From: Candidatus Azobacteroides sp.
GTDB lineage: Bacteria > Bacteroidota > Bacteroidia > Bacteroidales > WRGA01
Assembly (NCBI GenBank): GCA_021201815.1
Contig: JAJQEC010000112.1
Span: forward strand, 1 to 48,669
Direction: 5' to 3'
DNA: 48,669 bases
Position numbers and translations under genes: made by a program. The notes beneath the pieces were generated by a model, which saw only the letters and a program-made list of their open reading frames with translations, was not told where the DNA came from and searched no databases. Positions 9,701 through 18,323 of this stretch are shown here, one piece after another. Positions within the stretch are counted from its first letter, which is position 1; every line of letters starts with the position of its first letter.

Positions 9701-10945
9701 CCAGACATACATTCTGGCAGGAGACCGGAGTGTAACAATTACATCCGGAGAGCCATCGCCGTCAATATCCGCCACAGAAGTAAAACCATCATCCAGATTC
9801 ACTTGAGCCAGAATAGAAGCGGAATTACCGGCGGTTCCTTCCCGGTTGGTAATAGAAACTTTATAAGTCGTATTTCCGGCAACGACTTCCAGCATGCCAT
9901 CATTATCCACATCAGCCAATACCGGCATATATACAAAAGTAGTAGGACCTCCTACATTACCCCGTGCCCGGCCCCCATCCGGAAGAGTAGCCAATAGCTT
10001 TCCGGACTCAGCGGCAAATATTTTGTCGTAGGCCAGTATTTCCCCATAACCATCTCCGTTCATATCCGCTATGACAGGAGCAATACTAGCATCTGTATTA
10101 TAAACACCATTTGCACGCTGATCCGTTGTAAAAAAGGGCACTTCCGAAGTCCATTTACGGACACCGGATTCCGTATAACATACGACACGGTACATATCCT
10201 CTCCTCCTTCATTATGGGAAGTACAAACAACAATTTCTCCCTGTCCGTCATTATCCACATCGGCTATGAGTATAGGCATGTTGGGATAGGTGGGAAGAAG
10301 AGGGGTAGGAAACTTGTTTTTTAATGTCAGATCATGATTAAAAATAAGAATGGTATCACTGCCATTGGAATAGCTTGTAAAACCCGCAGGCATATAATTC
10401 GGAACAACCACTTCCGGGAGTCCGTCTCCATCAAGATCCCCGACAAACGGAGTAGCCAATGGATGAATGATAGCATTACTCTGTGCTTTTTTTTCAATAT
10501 CCCAGATAGTAGCAGGACGGGTAACAAAGCATTTATCGATCTCCATAAAATCAAGTTGTTCGGATATATTGACATATACCGTAGCGGTAGAAATGTTTCC
10601 TCCGCACTCGATCGTATAAGTAAACACATCCTGTCCGCCGGTTATCCCGGCATTAGGCATATAATAAATCCGGTTGGTAGCCGGAATAACGACAGCCGTT
10701 CCTTTCGAAGTAATCATAGAAGGAACCGTGAGATTAACCGTCGTTTGGGAACACTCGCCATAATCATCGTTTTTCAGGACATCCAGATACTGAAAGTTTC
10801 CCGGATAAGCAAAAAAGTTATCATCCCTGGCTTCAAGTTGTATTATGCTCTGGGACTTTAAAACACAGGGAAATACGATTCCGGATAAATAAAATATCAG
10901 GAAATACATTCTTTGTCTGGTAGTTGATAAACATCTATACCTCAT
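6710..10945 (-). CDS. Giant T9SS-exported VCBS/FG-GAP repeat surface protein (paralogue 2)
   Basis: A 1411-residue protein with the architecture of the gene at 235-4581: an N-terminal export signal (MRYRCLSTTRQRMYFLIFYLSG...), an Ig/cadherin-like domain with the shared LDVLKNDD motif, a propeller with DLDGDGL, DVDNDGQ, DMNGDGY, DVDNDGM, DIDGDGS and DLDGDGH loops, beta-rich modules with the shared CTNVLLPE motif, and a T9SS sorting domain (VVVYDLQGRNLM ... KGIFLVKASSDTATRTMKF). The start could also be the internal Met before YFLIF. Unlike paralogue 1, base composition shows no obvious step along the gene. It is transcribed divergently from nusB from the long leader at 11002-11443. Probable role: surface adhesion or matrix protein; the ligand cannot be inferred. 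Confidence 0.9.
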   Translation of the reverse strand: MRYRCLSTTRQRMYFLIFYLSGIVFPCVLKSQSIIQLEARDDNFFAYPGNFQYLDVLKNDDYGECSQTTVNLTVPSMITSKGTAVVIPATNRIYYMPNAGITGGQDVFTYTIECGGNISTATVYVNISEQLDFMEIDKCFVTRPATIWDIEKKAQSNAIIHPLATPFVGDLDGDGLPEVVVPNYMPAGFTSYSNGSDTILIFNHDLTLKNKFPTPLLPTYPNMPILIADVDNDGQGEIVVCTSHNEGGEDMYRVVCYTESGVRKWTSEVPFFTTDQRANGVYNTDASIAPVIADMNGDGYGEILAYDKIFAAESGKLLATLPDGGRARGNVGGPTTFVYMPVLADVDNDGMLEVVAGNTTYKVSITNREGTAGNSASILAQVNLDDGFTSVADIDGDGSPDVIVTLRSPARMYVWDGATPNMIGSLQTSGSSASSTVSRAFIGDITGNGVPDIAFTYVNGMVAYTYDRSTDTFSQLWQKPTTDSSGCTTMSMFDFDQNGEAELIYRDETHLRIIDKDGNNIVEIDCHSGTHAEYPVIVDLDGDGHADILVSGANQYENRSSTTYLMHYGSITPNQWANCRQVWNQHGFNPVYIRDDMSLVRFPVNPATAFYEAQTGNVNHPYNNFLQQSTKLNQEGTPLHDGPNLYFDSSRQSILEMDTSDNLKITIHINNDGDASYTGNLRISTYVYDTSVNPAQEYKIFVHNETVNILPLSTDPNPTVITYTINNFSLVEPPQYDRWEIRLNWEDNIYPIDMEECRYSDNIDNNLALAGGEHVMCEGETERVYAYPENTYWYIWYDELTGGTKLGEGDYCDLYKNADPVQYYYLEIYDLATKSNRLSSVREPVSLYLAPDSLVWTGAGSNSNWHDAANWKNPVPLHLYDGANIPRACTNVLLPEHIDNYPDLTTGKTAYKTYDKAACSNITFAHGGELVRQDLLTYQRAYAELTLESNRWYMVSAPLRDLYPGDYYVADPNPVEDEVFVYTRLFSRSNPQTKFYVSGDWTGAFNKPNYLLGAGLGFSVWVDDKQDDPDIHTPFTFSFPKYDEAYYVHDNEGNPVIYHPFDRTNHHRFIYESTLSAGVVTLTANASLSGETVILGNPFLAQLDFDELHDYNSSFIEPYYQVMNSDGVIESYHKGLPGTIGGPDQYIAPMQSVFVTSVSVFGNLYATPLMTASSPGNKLRNGTMVSPESLSVKLEREHQANRSTLFYHPQGEVGEEYRNVPQAFVDAITEPASVYFITDETLLDICHLSDLSEPVWLGLRTASTGKMKFRFEGLREFASGYDIYLTDLGGEIPVQTDLRVFPYYRFEKTEEDMFVHNRFYVSFINSPTSIPEELKPANQGIDIIKTKEGVKVISVDGSSLKDVVVYDLQGRNLMRQKDINSLVSEIYIPVKGIFLVKASSDTATRTMKFYN

Positions 10946-11001
10946 ATTCTTTGGTTTTAATAATTAATCTGGAAAGTTTTTTTAAGAAAAGGATATATGA
11001 A

Positions 11002-11078
11002 AAAAGCGGACATGCAGGAACAGGTATTTTTTCCTGGTAAGGAAGAAAAAACACATAGTGTCCCGGCAAACCGCTTTT
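11002..11078 (-). promoter_or_regulatory. Leader hairpin upstream of paralogue 2
   Basis: AAAAGCGG pairs with CCGCTTTT across exactly 77 bases, with the same terminal TTCCT-TACC-AGGAA cap as at 4653-4729. Inner stem bases differ between the copies but remain largely paired, which looks like covariation. It is followed by TTCATATATCC on the transcript. Confidence 0.5.
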
Positions 11079-11206
11079 ATTGACTGGCAGGAATACTAAA
11101 GATGCTTTCTTAGAAAAGAAAACATACAGGAAGTAAAAAAAATAAATCAGGAAATATTGCGTAACTAAGGAAGATTCATTATTACGCGCACAGGTTAGTA
11201 AATTAC

Positions 11207-11320
11207 TTAGTGAATGATTCTCTCTCTCTCTCTCTCTCTCTCTAACATAATCCGGCTAACTACCAAATTATCAGCAGAAAAAGTACAGAAAAAAGTATTA
11301 TATTCAAAAGAAAAAGACAT
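11207..11320 (-). CDS. Possible upstream small ORF in leader 2 (37 aa)
   Basis: Counterpart of the 35-codon frame at 4866-4973. It starts MSFSFEYN, shares VVSRIMLERERE, and ends with His-TAA at the aligned position. The net length difference between copies is six bases, so the frame survives the change in repeat number. Coding status is uncertain. Confidence 0.25.
   Translation of the reverse strand: MSFSFEYNTFFCTFSADNLVVSRIMLERERERERIIH
11219..11243. repeat. CT/GA dinucleotide microsatellite, 12 units
   Basis: Twelve CT units plus one leading T, in the leader of paralogue 2. This is four units longer than the tract at 4880-4896, direct evidence that the tract length has changed since duplication. 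Confidence 0.9.
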
Positions 11321-11385
11321 ATACAACCGGATATTTTTTTCAATAAGAGAAATTATGTTACACTCTTTATGTTAAAAGACGGGCG

Positions 11386-11415
11386 CAAATTTAAATAAAT
11401 ATCCATAACTTCCAA
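11386..11415 (-). promoter_or_regulatory. Promoter of paralogue 2
   Basis: TTGG (11415-11412), 18 bases, then TAAATTTG (11393-11386) on the minus strand, identical in boxes and spacing to the promoter at 5037-5066. Upstream lies the perfect palindrome TTGCAT-AAA-ATGCAA. Confidence 0.6.
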
Positions 11416-11542
11416 TAGCTTATTATTGCATTTTATGCAACCTTGTCCAATAATTTACATCCTATCAATTTTTTATATTATTATAATTAAGTTAATACCA
11501 TATCTTACTTTACTATAAAAGCACATAGATTTCTCCGAAAAA

Positions 11543-11573
11543 TTTCCAGAATCTTAAAATTGTATTACTTTTG
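11543..11573 (+). promoter_or_regulatory. nusB promoter
   Basis: TACTTTTG at 11566-11573 fits the Bacteroidota -7 box, with a TTTC -33-like box at 11543-11546, 19 bases upstream. Its start would fall about 25 bases before the nusB ATG. Confidence 0.55.
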
Positions 11574-11604
11574 CAGTGTTTATAATAAAGTTGTTCTTTC
11601 ACAT

Positions 11605-12531
11605 ATGATTAACAGAATTCTTATCCGAATAAAAGTAATACAGATTCTTTATTCCTATTTTCTCAACATTAAGCGGGATATTCCGACCGTAGAAAAAGAA
11701 CTTTTCTTCAGTCTGGAAAAAGCGTACGAGCTTTACAATATGTTTTTGTTGCTGATGATTAACATCTCAGAATTACAAGCACGTAAATTAGATGCTGCAA
11801 AGCATAAACTACTACCTACGGAAACTGACCTTCATCCTGATACCCGATTTATCGATAACCGGTTTATGAAACAGTTATCGGAAAATAACCAGTTAAAAAA
11901 ATTCGTAGCAAACGAAAAAATAAGCTGGATCAATCAGGAAGAATTAATCAAATCCTTATTAGACCAGATTATTTCCTCTGACATATATAAGGAGTACATG
12001 GCTTCTTCCGAAAGCTCCTATCAGGCAGACCGGGAATTCTGGAGAAAAGTTTTTAAAAATATTCTTTGTAACAACGAAGATGTCATCCAAGCACTGGAAG
12101 ATATGTCTGTTTACTGGAACGACGATGTGGAAATCGTCTGTACATTTGTACTGAAAACGATTAAGCGGTTTGAAGAAGGAGCAGGAGAAGATCAATCTTT
12201 ATTGCCGATGTTCAGGGCGGAGGATGACAAGGATTTTGCAAAAGAACTGTTACGTCGTACCATTCTTCACCACGAGGAATACAATGAACTGATCCAGGCA
12301 CAGGCAAAGAACTGGGAATTCGAGCGGATCGCATTTATGGACCTGGTAATCATGCAGACCGCACTGGCTGAACTGACAGGCTTTCCCTCCATTCCTGTGA
12401 ATGTGACATTAAATGAATATATTGAAATAGCAAAACAGTATAGCACCGAAAAAAGCAGCACCTTTATCAACGGAATGCTGGATGCAATTATTGACATATT
12501 AAAAAAAGAAAATAAATTGCTTAAAAATTAA
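11605..12531 (+). CDS. nusB: Transcription antitermination factor NusB
   Basis: A 308-residue protein whose C-terminal half (about 190-300) is a NusB RNA-binding helical domain: ELLRRTILHHEEYNELI, then WEFERIAFMDLVIMQTALAE and VTLNEYIEIAKQYSTEKSSTFINGMLD, the family signature. NusB binds boxA RNA with NusE during rRNA antitermination in the cytoplasm. Bacteroidota NusB is about twice the length of the E. coli protein because of an extra N-terminal helical region, as here. The start MINRILIRIKVIQILYSYF is chosen over an upstream ATG at 11560 that would overlap the promoter. It heads the conserved nusB-yajC-ybbR-coaE run. Confidence 0.93.
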   Translation: MINRILIRIKVIQILYSYFLNIKRDIPTVEKELFFSLEKAYELYNMFLLLMINISELQARKLDAAKHKLLPTETDLHPDTRFIDNRFMKQLSENNQLKKFVANEKISWINQEELIKSLLDQIISSDIYKEYMASSESSYQADREFWRKVFKNILCNNEDVIQALEDMSVYWNDDVEIVCTFVLKTIKRFEEGAGEDQSLLPMFRAEDDKDFAKELLRRTILHHEEYNELIQAQAKNWEFERIAFMDLVIMQTALAELTGFPSIPVNVTLNEYIEIAKQYSTEKSSTFINGMLDAIIDILKKENKLLKN

Positions 12532-12572
12532 CAAATCTGCTTAAGAAGCTGAATTCGGAGCAATATTTTTCC

Positions 12573-12580
12573 TAAATTTG
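12573..12580 (+). promoter_or_regulatory. Possible yajC promoter (-7 box)
   Basis: TAAATTTG lies 26 bases before the yajC ATG. The upstream -33 match (TTCGG near 12554) is weak. Confidence 0.4.
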
Positions 12581-12605
12581 TAAATAAAAATTTAATCCCT
12601 TATCT

Positions 12606-12935
12606 ATGAACTTTTTAAATATTATTCTTCAGGCTGCCGCATCCCCTACAGGAGGGGGAGGTACCCAAATGCTTATTATGATGCTTCTGATTGTTGTGGT
12701 ATTTTATTTCTTTATGATACGCCCGCAATCAAAAAGACAAAAAGAAATCCGTAAATTCCGGGAAGGCTTAAAAAACGGAGATAAAGTAATCACAGCCGGA
12801 GGTATTCACGGACGCATCAAAGAAGTAAAAGATGACTCGGTAGTGCTGGAAATTGCAGACAATGTACGTATCCGGGTGGATAAAGCATCTGTTTATGCCA
12901 CTCCTGCAGATACACAACAGAATACAACCCGTTAA
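12606..12935 (+). CDS. yajC: Preprotein translocase subunit YajC
   Basis: A 109-residue membrane protein of normal YajC length. One transmembrane helix (about 22-38, MLIMMLLIVVVFYFFMI) is followed at once by the family signature RPQSKRQKE and a basic cytosolic domain with GDKVITAGGIHGRI (about 59-72). YajC associates with SecDF and supports SecYEG-dependent export at the inner membrane. It follows nusB by 74 bases and is closed by a strong terminator. Confidence 0.95.
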   Translation: MNFLNIILQAAASPTGGGGTQMLIMMLLIVVVFYFFMIRPQSKRQKEIRKFREGLKNGDKVITAGGIHGRIKEVKDDSVVLEIADNVRIRVDKASVYATPADTQQNTTR

Positions 12936-12957
12936 ATTTCGGATCAGATAAGATTCA

Positions 12958-12990
12958 CCTGGCTAACTTTTTAGCCGGGTTTTTGTTTTT
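12958..12990 (+). terminator. Rho-independent terminator after yajC
   Basis: CCTGGCTAA (12958-12966) pairs with TTAGCCGGG (12971-12979), one G-T pair, followed by a T-rich run TTTTTGTTTTT. Confidence 0.85.
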
Positions 12991-13015
12991 ATACTAATTT
13001 CCTTTACTTGTCAGC

Positions 13016-14035
13016 ATGTTTGATAAACAAAAAATAACAACCTTTACGGAGAACTTGAGGAAGGAAGTCAAAAGAATTTTCCACAGCGATGAATTCCGCA
13101 AGCTATCTATCTTTTTATTTTTTTTATTGCTGGCGTTTTTCTTCTGGTTATTAAACTCTTTCCGTGAAGATTATACTTCTACCTACAGGGTGCCGGTAAC
13201 CTTTGTAAATCTTCCCCCCGAAGCGATTGTGACAACGGATTTGCCGGAGAAACTGCAAGTAACGGTTGTTGCAAAAGGAGTCGACATTATCCGCTATAAT
13301 TACCGGCATGGATTTTCGCCTGTTGAAATTGACATTTCTCAGCTTAATAAGACCAGAGATTCCTATACGATTACTTCCGAACAATTGAGAGAGGAAATAA
13401 GTAAGCAACTATATAAAGAAACTCAGGTACTTAGTATTTATCCCAGTTACATAGAAGTGGCTTATGACAAAAAAGAAAGCAAACGGGTTCCGGTTGTTAT
13501 GAACGGAAAAGTATTACCTGCTTCCCAATGGACCAGAAGCGGAGATATCATCCTATCACCACGTACGGTTACTCTATATGGTACAAAAGAAGGACTGGAT
13601 ACGATAAAATCTATCTCTACCGAATATTTTGAGGTAAGAGACTTACGCGATACATTAATAAAGAAAGTAGATATTCAGAAAATCACCGGAATCAAAGCAG
13701 TGCCTGCACAGGTAACAGTAACGGTTCCGATCGAAGAATTTACGGAAAAGACGATCGAAGTTCCCGTGCACGCACTTAATGTGCCGGAAAATCTTTCCGT
13801 AAGGACTTTCCCTTCAAAAGTCCATGTTTCTTTCTTTGTAGTTCTCAGCAGATTCAATGATGTAAAACCCGAGGATTTTGAAGTCTCAGTGGATTATGTC
13901 ACTTTTGAACAAAACAATGGAAATGGGAAACATGCTATTTACCTTTCCAAGTTTCCGGATTTTGTCCAGAATGTCCGGATCAATCCTGCGGAAGCAGACA
14001 TCCTGGTAGAAGAAAAAATAGAAGATACGGAATGA
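13016..14035 (+). CDS. YbbR-like domain protein
   Basis: A 339-residue membrane-anchored protein. A basic cytosolic N-terminus precedes one transmembrane segment (about 31-46, LSIFLFFLLLAFFFWLL), followed by several YbbR-type beta repeats with the typical R-VPV motif (TYRVPVTFVNLP, then KRVPVVMNGKV, then IEVPVHALNVP). YbbR proteins of Firmicutes act with CdaA in c-di-AMP synthesis; in Bacteroidota the role is not established. It overlaps coaE by four bases (ATGA), which implies translational coupling, and the pairing is conserved in the order. Confidence 0.88.
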   Translation: MFDKQKITTFTENLRKEVKRIFHSDEFRKLSIFLFFLLLAFFFWLLNSFREDYTSTYRVPVTFVNLPPEAIVTTDLPEKLQVTVVAKGVDIIRYNYRHGFSPVEIDISQLNKTRDSYTITSEQLREEISKQLYKETQVLSIYPSYIEVAYDKKESKRVPVVMNGKVLPASQWTRSGDIILSPRTVTLYGTKEGLDTIKSISTEYFEVRDLRDTLIKKVDIQKITGIKAVPAQVTVTVPIEEFTEKTIEVPVHALNVPENLSVRTFPSKVHVSFFVVLSRFNDVKPEDFEVSVDYVTFEQNNGNGKHAIYLSKFPDFVQNVRINPAEADILVEEKIEDTE

Positions 14036-14607
14036 TAAAGATCGGCATTACCGGAGGAATAGGAAGCGGAAAAACAGTGGTATCCCGCTTACTGGAAGTA
14101 ATGAACATTCCTGTCTATTACGCAGATACCGAAGCTAAAAGACTTACAGAAAGTTCTCCCCTTATAAAAGAAAAATTAACGGCTTTATTCGGAAAGGAAA
14201 TCTACAAGAACGGTTTTCTAAATAAAGCCTTGTTAGCATCCCTTATTTTTAATGATAAAGAGGCTCTTTCACAAACAAATACCATTATTCATCCGGAAGT
14301 AGCAACGGATTTTGAAAGATGGGCTACTGAACAAAATTCTCCCGTGGTAGCTATAGAAGCCGCCATTCTTTTTGAATCAGGGTTTGATAAAAAAACAGAT
14401 CTGGTAATTACTGTCAGCGCTCCCCTCCCCTTACGCTTATTCCGAATCATGCAAAGGGATGGGCTTTCTGAAGCCCGGATACTGGAAAGAATGGGTAATC
14501 AGCTACCGGAAGAAGAAAAAATCAGAAAGGCTGATTTTGTGATTCTTAATGATGAGAAACAATCCGTTATTCAACAAACTCTTCTGTTTCTTAATAAAAT
14601 AAGTTAA
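14032..14607 (+). CDS. coaE: Dephospho-CoA kinase
   Basis: A 191-residue P-loop kinase catalysing the last step of coenzyme A synthesis (ATP plus dephospho-CoA). The Walker A GGIGSGKT occupies residues 7-14. The CoaE pattern VYYADTEAKRLTE follows near 28-40, and VAIEAAILFESGFDKKTDLVITVSA with RLFRIMQRDGLSEARILERM matches the lid and CoA-binding region. Length is normal. Start overlaps the end of the YbbR gene. Confidence 0.95.
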   Translation: MIKIGITGGIGSGKTVVSRLLEVMNIPVYYADTEAKRLTESSPLIKEKLTALFGKEIYKNGFLNKALLASLIFNDKEALSQTNTIIHPEVATDFERWATEQNSPVVAIEAAILFESGFDKKTDLVITVSAPLPLRLFRIMQRDGLSEARILERMGNQLPEEEKIRKADFVILNDEKQSVIQQTLLFLNKIS

Positions 14608-15030
14608 TATCTATAAAAATATCATCCTAAAAGTCCCTGTATTTTTTAATAAAATCACGCATGCTAAGCCCGCTCAGCTTTCTTACGGATAACTTCACCA
14701 GGTAAATGCGAATAATTTAAATGGGCTCTTTCTAATTTATGCTTTGTGCAAAGAATGACCGAATTATTGAGAGACCCTTATATATCTTTGTGAATATGGG
14801 ATTCCGCAACTTTAGAGGAAATCTTTTTTTCGTTTGTAAACATTTATTTTAATTACTTATCCCGAACCTTTATCAGGGTATCTGAATGAAAGAGAGTAAA
14901 ACTGGATACCATACACAAAGACAATCAAGAACAAATATCTTTTACTCTTTGTTATAACCTTACCTAAGTACCCTTTCTAATAGAAAAGAAGGTATTCAAG
15001 CTAATTACTTTTTAACAAATTTCACTATGT
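14608..15030 (+). other. Intergenic region with a possible promoter
   Basis: No credible gene in 423 bases. TATCTTTG at 14783-14790 fits a -7 box on the plus strand, but no good -33 box is spaced correctly; if used, the leader would be about 235 bases. A small palindrome CTTTGTGCAAAG lies at 14742-14753. No clear terminator for coaE was seen. Confidence 0.35.
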
Positions 15031-17607
15031 ATGAAAAGCTTTAATCTTTTCAGTAATCCATTTACTGAAAATAAACCTGTTTTTAAAATAAGAGTTAGAC
15101 CGATACTTATAGTTATCTGTTTTTTGTCCCTGTTTAATATGACAAAACTGGAAGCCATTGTCCGTTATGTCGTTCCAGGGGGGAATGGATTAAAGAATGG
15201 TTTTTCCTGGGATAATGCTTCTGATAATATACAATCAATGATTAACATTTCTGTAGTAGGAGATTCGGTATGGGTTGCTTCCGGAACATACACTCCTACC
15301 CATACAGCCAATGGCTGGAGTGAAAATAATCCTACCAGAATAAATACAGATCCTAAAGACCAGAACAATTCCTTTGTCCTTAAAACCGGAGTGAAAGTAT
15401 TCGGGGGATTTGTAGGAGGAGAGACAGAATTCAGGGAACGTAATTGGATACATAACAGAACTATTCTTAGTGGAGATTTTGATGGCAATGATTACGGGAA
15501 TGATTCTTCCCACAGTAATTCCCGTGAAAATGCTTATCATGTTGTTATTACAGCGAATAGTGGAGCAGGTACTGTGCTGGATGGCTTTACTATTTGGGGA
15601 GGAAATTATTATGGACATACCACAGGACATTTTGTTATCGTAAATGGCATAGAAATTAACAACTTATTTGGAGGTGGCATTTACGCACACACATCGCAAG
15701 TAAGCCTAAGAAACCTAGAAATAAGGAGGAATGCTGCTCCCCAAGTCAGAGGCGGGCTCTACTGTAATAACTCTCCCGAACTAAGAGGATATAATTTATA
15801 TTTTTTTAAAAATTTTGCCAGTCAGGGAGGTGGTCTATATGTAAAAGGAAGCCCTAAATTCAAAAATATTATTGTCTCTGAAAATGAAGCAGGGATCGGA
15901 GCAGGCATCTCCAACTCAGGAAGTGATCCTGTTACAGAACCTCATTATATAAACGCGCTTATTCATAGTAATCTCGGCTCTTATAATAATGGCTTTGGAG
16001 CTGGAATGCAGAATGAACGCGCTTCTCCGGTCATTACCAATTCTACTATTATCGGAAACTATGGGGGAATAGGCTCTGCCGGAATATATAATTATCAGTA
16101 CTCATATCCTGTTATTAATAATTCTATTATCTGGAATAACAGAACCGCAGACTGGTATGGAAATGTGGAAGTTAACAATGTAGGGTATGGATGGGATAGT
16201 GGCGCCACTTACAACTACTCCCTGCTCCAGGGAGAAAATTTAACGGAAACCGGAGGATTAGATGCCACTTCTTCTACTTTTGATCCGATGTTTATTTTTC
16301 CTCCTGCCTATGCACATAATGGCGGCATTGGTTCTTTTACTCTGGAATTGGCAAGCCCGTGTGTCAACGCCGGTAGTAATGAATTGTATATTGAAGCCTG
16401 TGGAGATGAATTTCTGGGCTGGGAAAAGGAGTATACACTTACTCCCCCTCCGTATACACCATGGTATGATAGCTTTTATGATTTCTTCGGAGCCTGGTAC
16501 CCAAGGGATATGTATTCCGGAAAAGAAGCGCTTCGTCTGGGGGGAGAAAGGATAAATATCGGTGCTTTTGAAGCGACCTTTATTCCTCCGGATATTTACG
16601 CGGAAAGCTGGGTATATGAGGATGCTCCGGAAATACCTTATATGGATGGGGAAATAGATAATAAAAATATTAAATATTATTATTCCGGAGACCCAGATAT
16701 GTGGCCGTTTATCGATCCGGTAGTGCCATCGGCTATCGGCACATATTATGTACAGGGACTTATTTCTGGTCTGGAAGGATATGAGCCTGTCAGAACTTCC
16801 CCTGTTGAATTTTCAATTTACATACCGGAATTTGAATCTTATGTAATGATTGATGACTGGACATACGGAAATAAAGCAGTCACTCCGGAAGTTACTTCTA
16901 ATCCGGGAGAAGGAGAGGTAACATATTATTACGGCACTTCTATTTCGAGAACATTTTTTTCTACCACTCCTCCTACAGACGCCGGTACATATTATGTAAA
17001 AGCAAAAATTGAGAAAACTCCGGAATATAATGAATTAGTTACTCCGGCTGAAGAATTTACAATATATAAAGCGCCTCAATCAATTGCTTTTTATCCGCCA
17101 TCATTTTTGAATATACAAGACAATCCGTATATATTAGAGGCAACAGCCTCTTCTGGTTTACCGGTGGAATTCCAGGTAAATGATACAGGATTGGCAGAAA
17201 TTATTTATAACGAATTGTTTTTGAAGCAACCGGGACTTCTTTTAATTACAGCCTATGTAGAACCGGATCATAACTATGAAGACGCAGAAAAAGTATCTGC
17301 AGAAATAAAGATTATAAGTTCGGAATCTGGTATCATTATAACGGAAGAATCCGAAAAAGTTCAGGAAGGTCTATTCGTAGCACCAAATCCAGTTGCATGC
17401 GGAGCGCTTATTTGTATTGATTTATGCGATATTTCTTCTCTGCTGGCACAGCATGAACCCATAGAGGTATATAACACCATAGGACAACTCCTTGAGCAAT
17501 GGAAGTTACCAGTTGAAATACAACCACTGGAAGTCCGTGTTGATATGCCTCCAGGACATTATATACTGAAATGGAAAAAACACCTGGCTAAATTAGTTGT
17601 GAAATAA
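15031..17607 (+). CDS. T9SS-exported right-handed beta-helix protein
   Basis: An 858-residue exported protein with a hydrophobic signal around residues 25-45. The first 400 residues resemble polymorphic right-handed beta-helix proteins: RYVVPGGNGLKNGFSWDNA, then a series of short Asn/Gly-rich strands such as LFGGGIYAHTS, QGGGLYVKGSPKFKNI and GIYNYQYSYPVINNSIIWNN. Two MBG/Ig-like repeats follow (about 520-690), both containing GTYYV. The C-terminus (GLFVAPNPVACG ... IEVYNTIGQLLEQW ... GHYILKWKKHLAKLVVK) is a T9SS sorting domain. Likely a surface or released protein with binding or polysaccharide-related function. It stands alone on the plus strand. Confidence 0.85.
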   Translation: MKSFNLFSNPFTENKPVFKIRVRPILIVICFLSLFNMTKLEAIVRYVVPGGNGLKNGFSWDNASDNIQSMINISVVGDSVWVASGTYTPTHTANGWSENNPTRINTDPKDQNNSFVLKTGVKVFGGFVGGETEFRERNWIHNRTILSGDFDGNDYGNDSSHSNSRENAYHVVITANSGAGTVLDGFTIWGGNYYGHTTGHFVIVNGIEINNLFGGGIYAHTSQVSLRNLEIRRNAAPQVRGGLYCNNSPELRGYNLYFFKNFASQGGGLYVKGSPKFKNIIVSENEAGIGAGISNSGSDPVTEPHYINALIHSNLGSYNNGFGAGMQNERASPVITNSTIIGNYGGIGSAGIYNYQYSYPVINNSIIWNNRTADWYGNVEVNNVGYGWDSGATYNYSLLQGENLTETGGLDATSSTFDPMFIFPPAYAHNGGIGSFTLELASPCVNAGSNELYIEACGDEFLGWEKEYTLTPPPYTPWYDSFYDFFGAWYPRDMYSGKEALRLGGERINIGAFEATFIPPDIYAESWVYEDAPEIPYMDGEIDNKNIKYYYSGDPDMWPFIDPVVPSAIGTYYVQGLISGLEGYEPVRTSPVEFSIYIPEFESYVMIDDWTYGNKAVTPEVTSNPGEGEVTYYYGTSISRTFFSTTPPTDAGTYYVKAKIEKTPEYNELVTPAEEFTIYKAPQSIAFYPPSFLNIQDNPYILEATASSGLPVEFQVNDTGLAEIIYNELFLKQPGLLLITAYVEPDHNYEDAEKVSAEIKIISSESGIIITEESEKVQEGLFVAPNPVACGALICIDLCDISSLLAQHEPIEVYNTIGQLLEQWKLPVEIQPLEVRVDMPPGHYILKWKKHLAKLVVK

Positions 17608-18035
17608 AAATGAGAAAGAAACCATATTCTACCTGATTCTTTAGAGGGTTTTGAACATATCGTATTTCGATTTTGTCATAATTATCATTCAAAATATTAA
17701 ACATCCTTCTCATCTGGAACACTCCTGTTGATATATGAGCCCGTATAATCAGATATTTCCATATTTGTGATGCGTTTTCTTCGTATATTATTAAAACATC
17801 AGATTGTAAGTATTTATACATCAGTATATCCAGAATAAAACATCTGCTGCTTACAAAACATAAAAGTAATGAGAAAAGGAGAAAACCTCTATTATCCGAA
17901 GTAAATAGTTTTTCAGCAAACCTTCTTGCTATTTCCTTAATTTTTTCCTAAAAAAGAGGCAAAACCTTCACGCAGACTATACCTCTTTCTTTATTTTATC
18001 ATAGTTGTATTTCCTACCGGTTTCCCGGAATATCA
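17608..18035. other. Convergent intergenic region with possible terminator
   Basis: About 430 bases without a credible gene between the beta-helix gene and the minus-strand gene at 18036. AAAGAGG (17953-17959) can pair with CCTCTTT (17982-17988), with A/T-rich flanks on both sides, so a weak bidirectional terminator is possible, although the loop is 22 bases. A 77-codon minus-strand frame (17588-17821) overlaps the neighbouring gene and is not convincing. Confidence 0.4.
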
Positions 18036-18290
18036 TCACTCTTCAGGTAATTTTCTGTTATCATTCTTTCCGTCATTTTTATTATTCATTTTATTCCTGT
18101 AACGGTCACGGAAAGTTTGCAGAAACCATAAAATAACAATTGCCACTAACGTAACACCGATTACAAGAAAATATTCCGTAAAATCGCCTTTCTGTGCATA
18201 ACGCGGGTAAGCCAGATAAGCTATGACTGCCAGATAAATTAATAATCCGGCAACCATCACATTTTTCTTTTTCAATTTTTGTGGAGGCAT
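18036..18290 (-). CDS. Small two-helix membrane protein
   Basis: An 84-residue protein with two transmembrane segments (about 11-28 and 41-58) separated by a short loop YPRYAQKGDFTEY, with basic ends and an Asn/Lys-rich tail. It lies 33 bases downstream of the CtpA-type protease on the same strand and is likely co-transcribed with it. No motif gives a function. Confidence 0.7.
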   Translation of the reverse strand: MPPQKLKKKNVMVAGLLIYLAVIAYLAYPRYAQKGDFTEYFLVIGVTLVAIVILWFLQTFRDRYRNKMNNKNDGKNDNRKLPEE

Positions 18291-18323
18291 CTTATCATCC
18301 TTTAAAGGTTGCTATTTTATTTC

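Larger units (their letters stand above)
11002..11443 (-). repeat. Duplicated leader, copy 2
   Basis: Second copy of the leader described at 4653-5092, in the same orientation relative to its gene. Length is nearly equal (442 versus 440). The GCGTAA/TTACGC stem (11159-11164 with 11182-11187) is kept with one pair lost. Confidence 0.75.

Noticed and set aside
17588..17821. A 77-codon minus-strand frame after the beta-helix gene
   Set aside because: It overlaps the neighbouring gene end and has no motif, promoter or partner.
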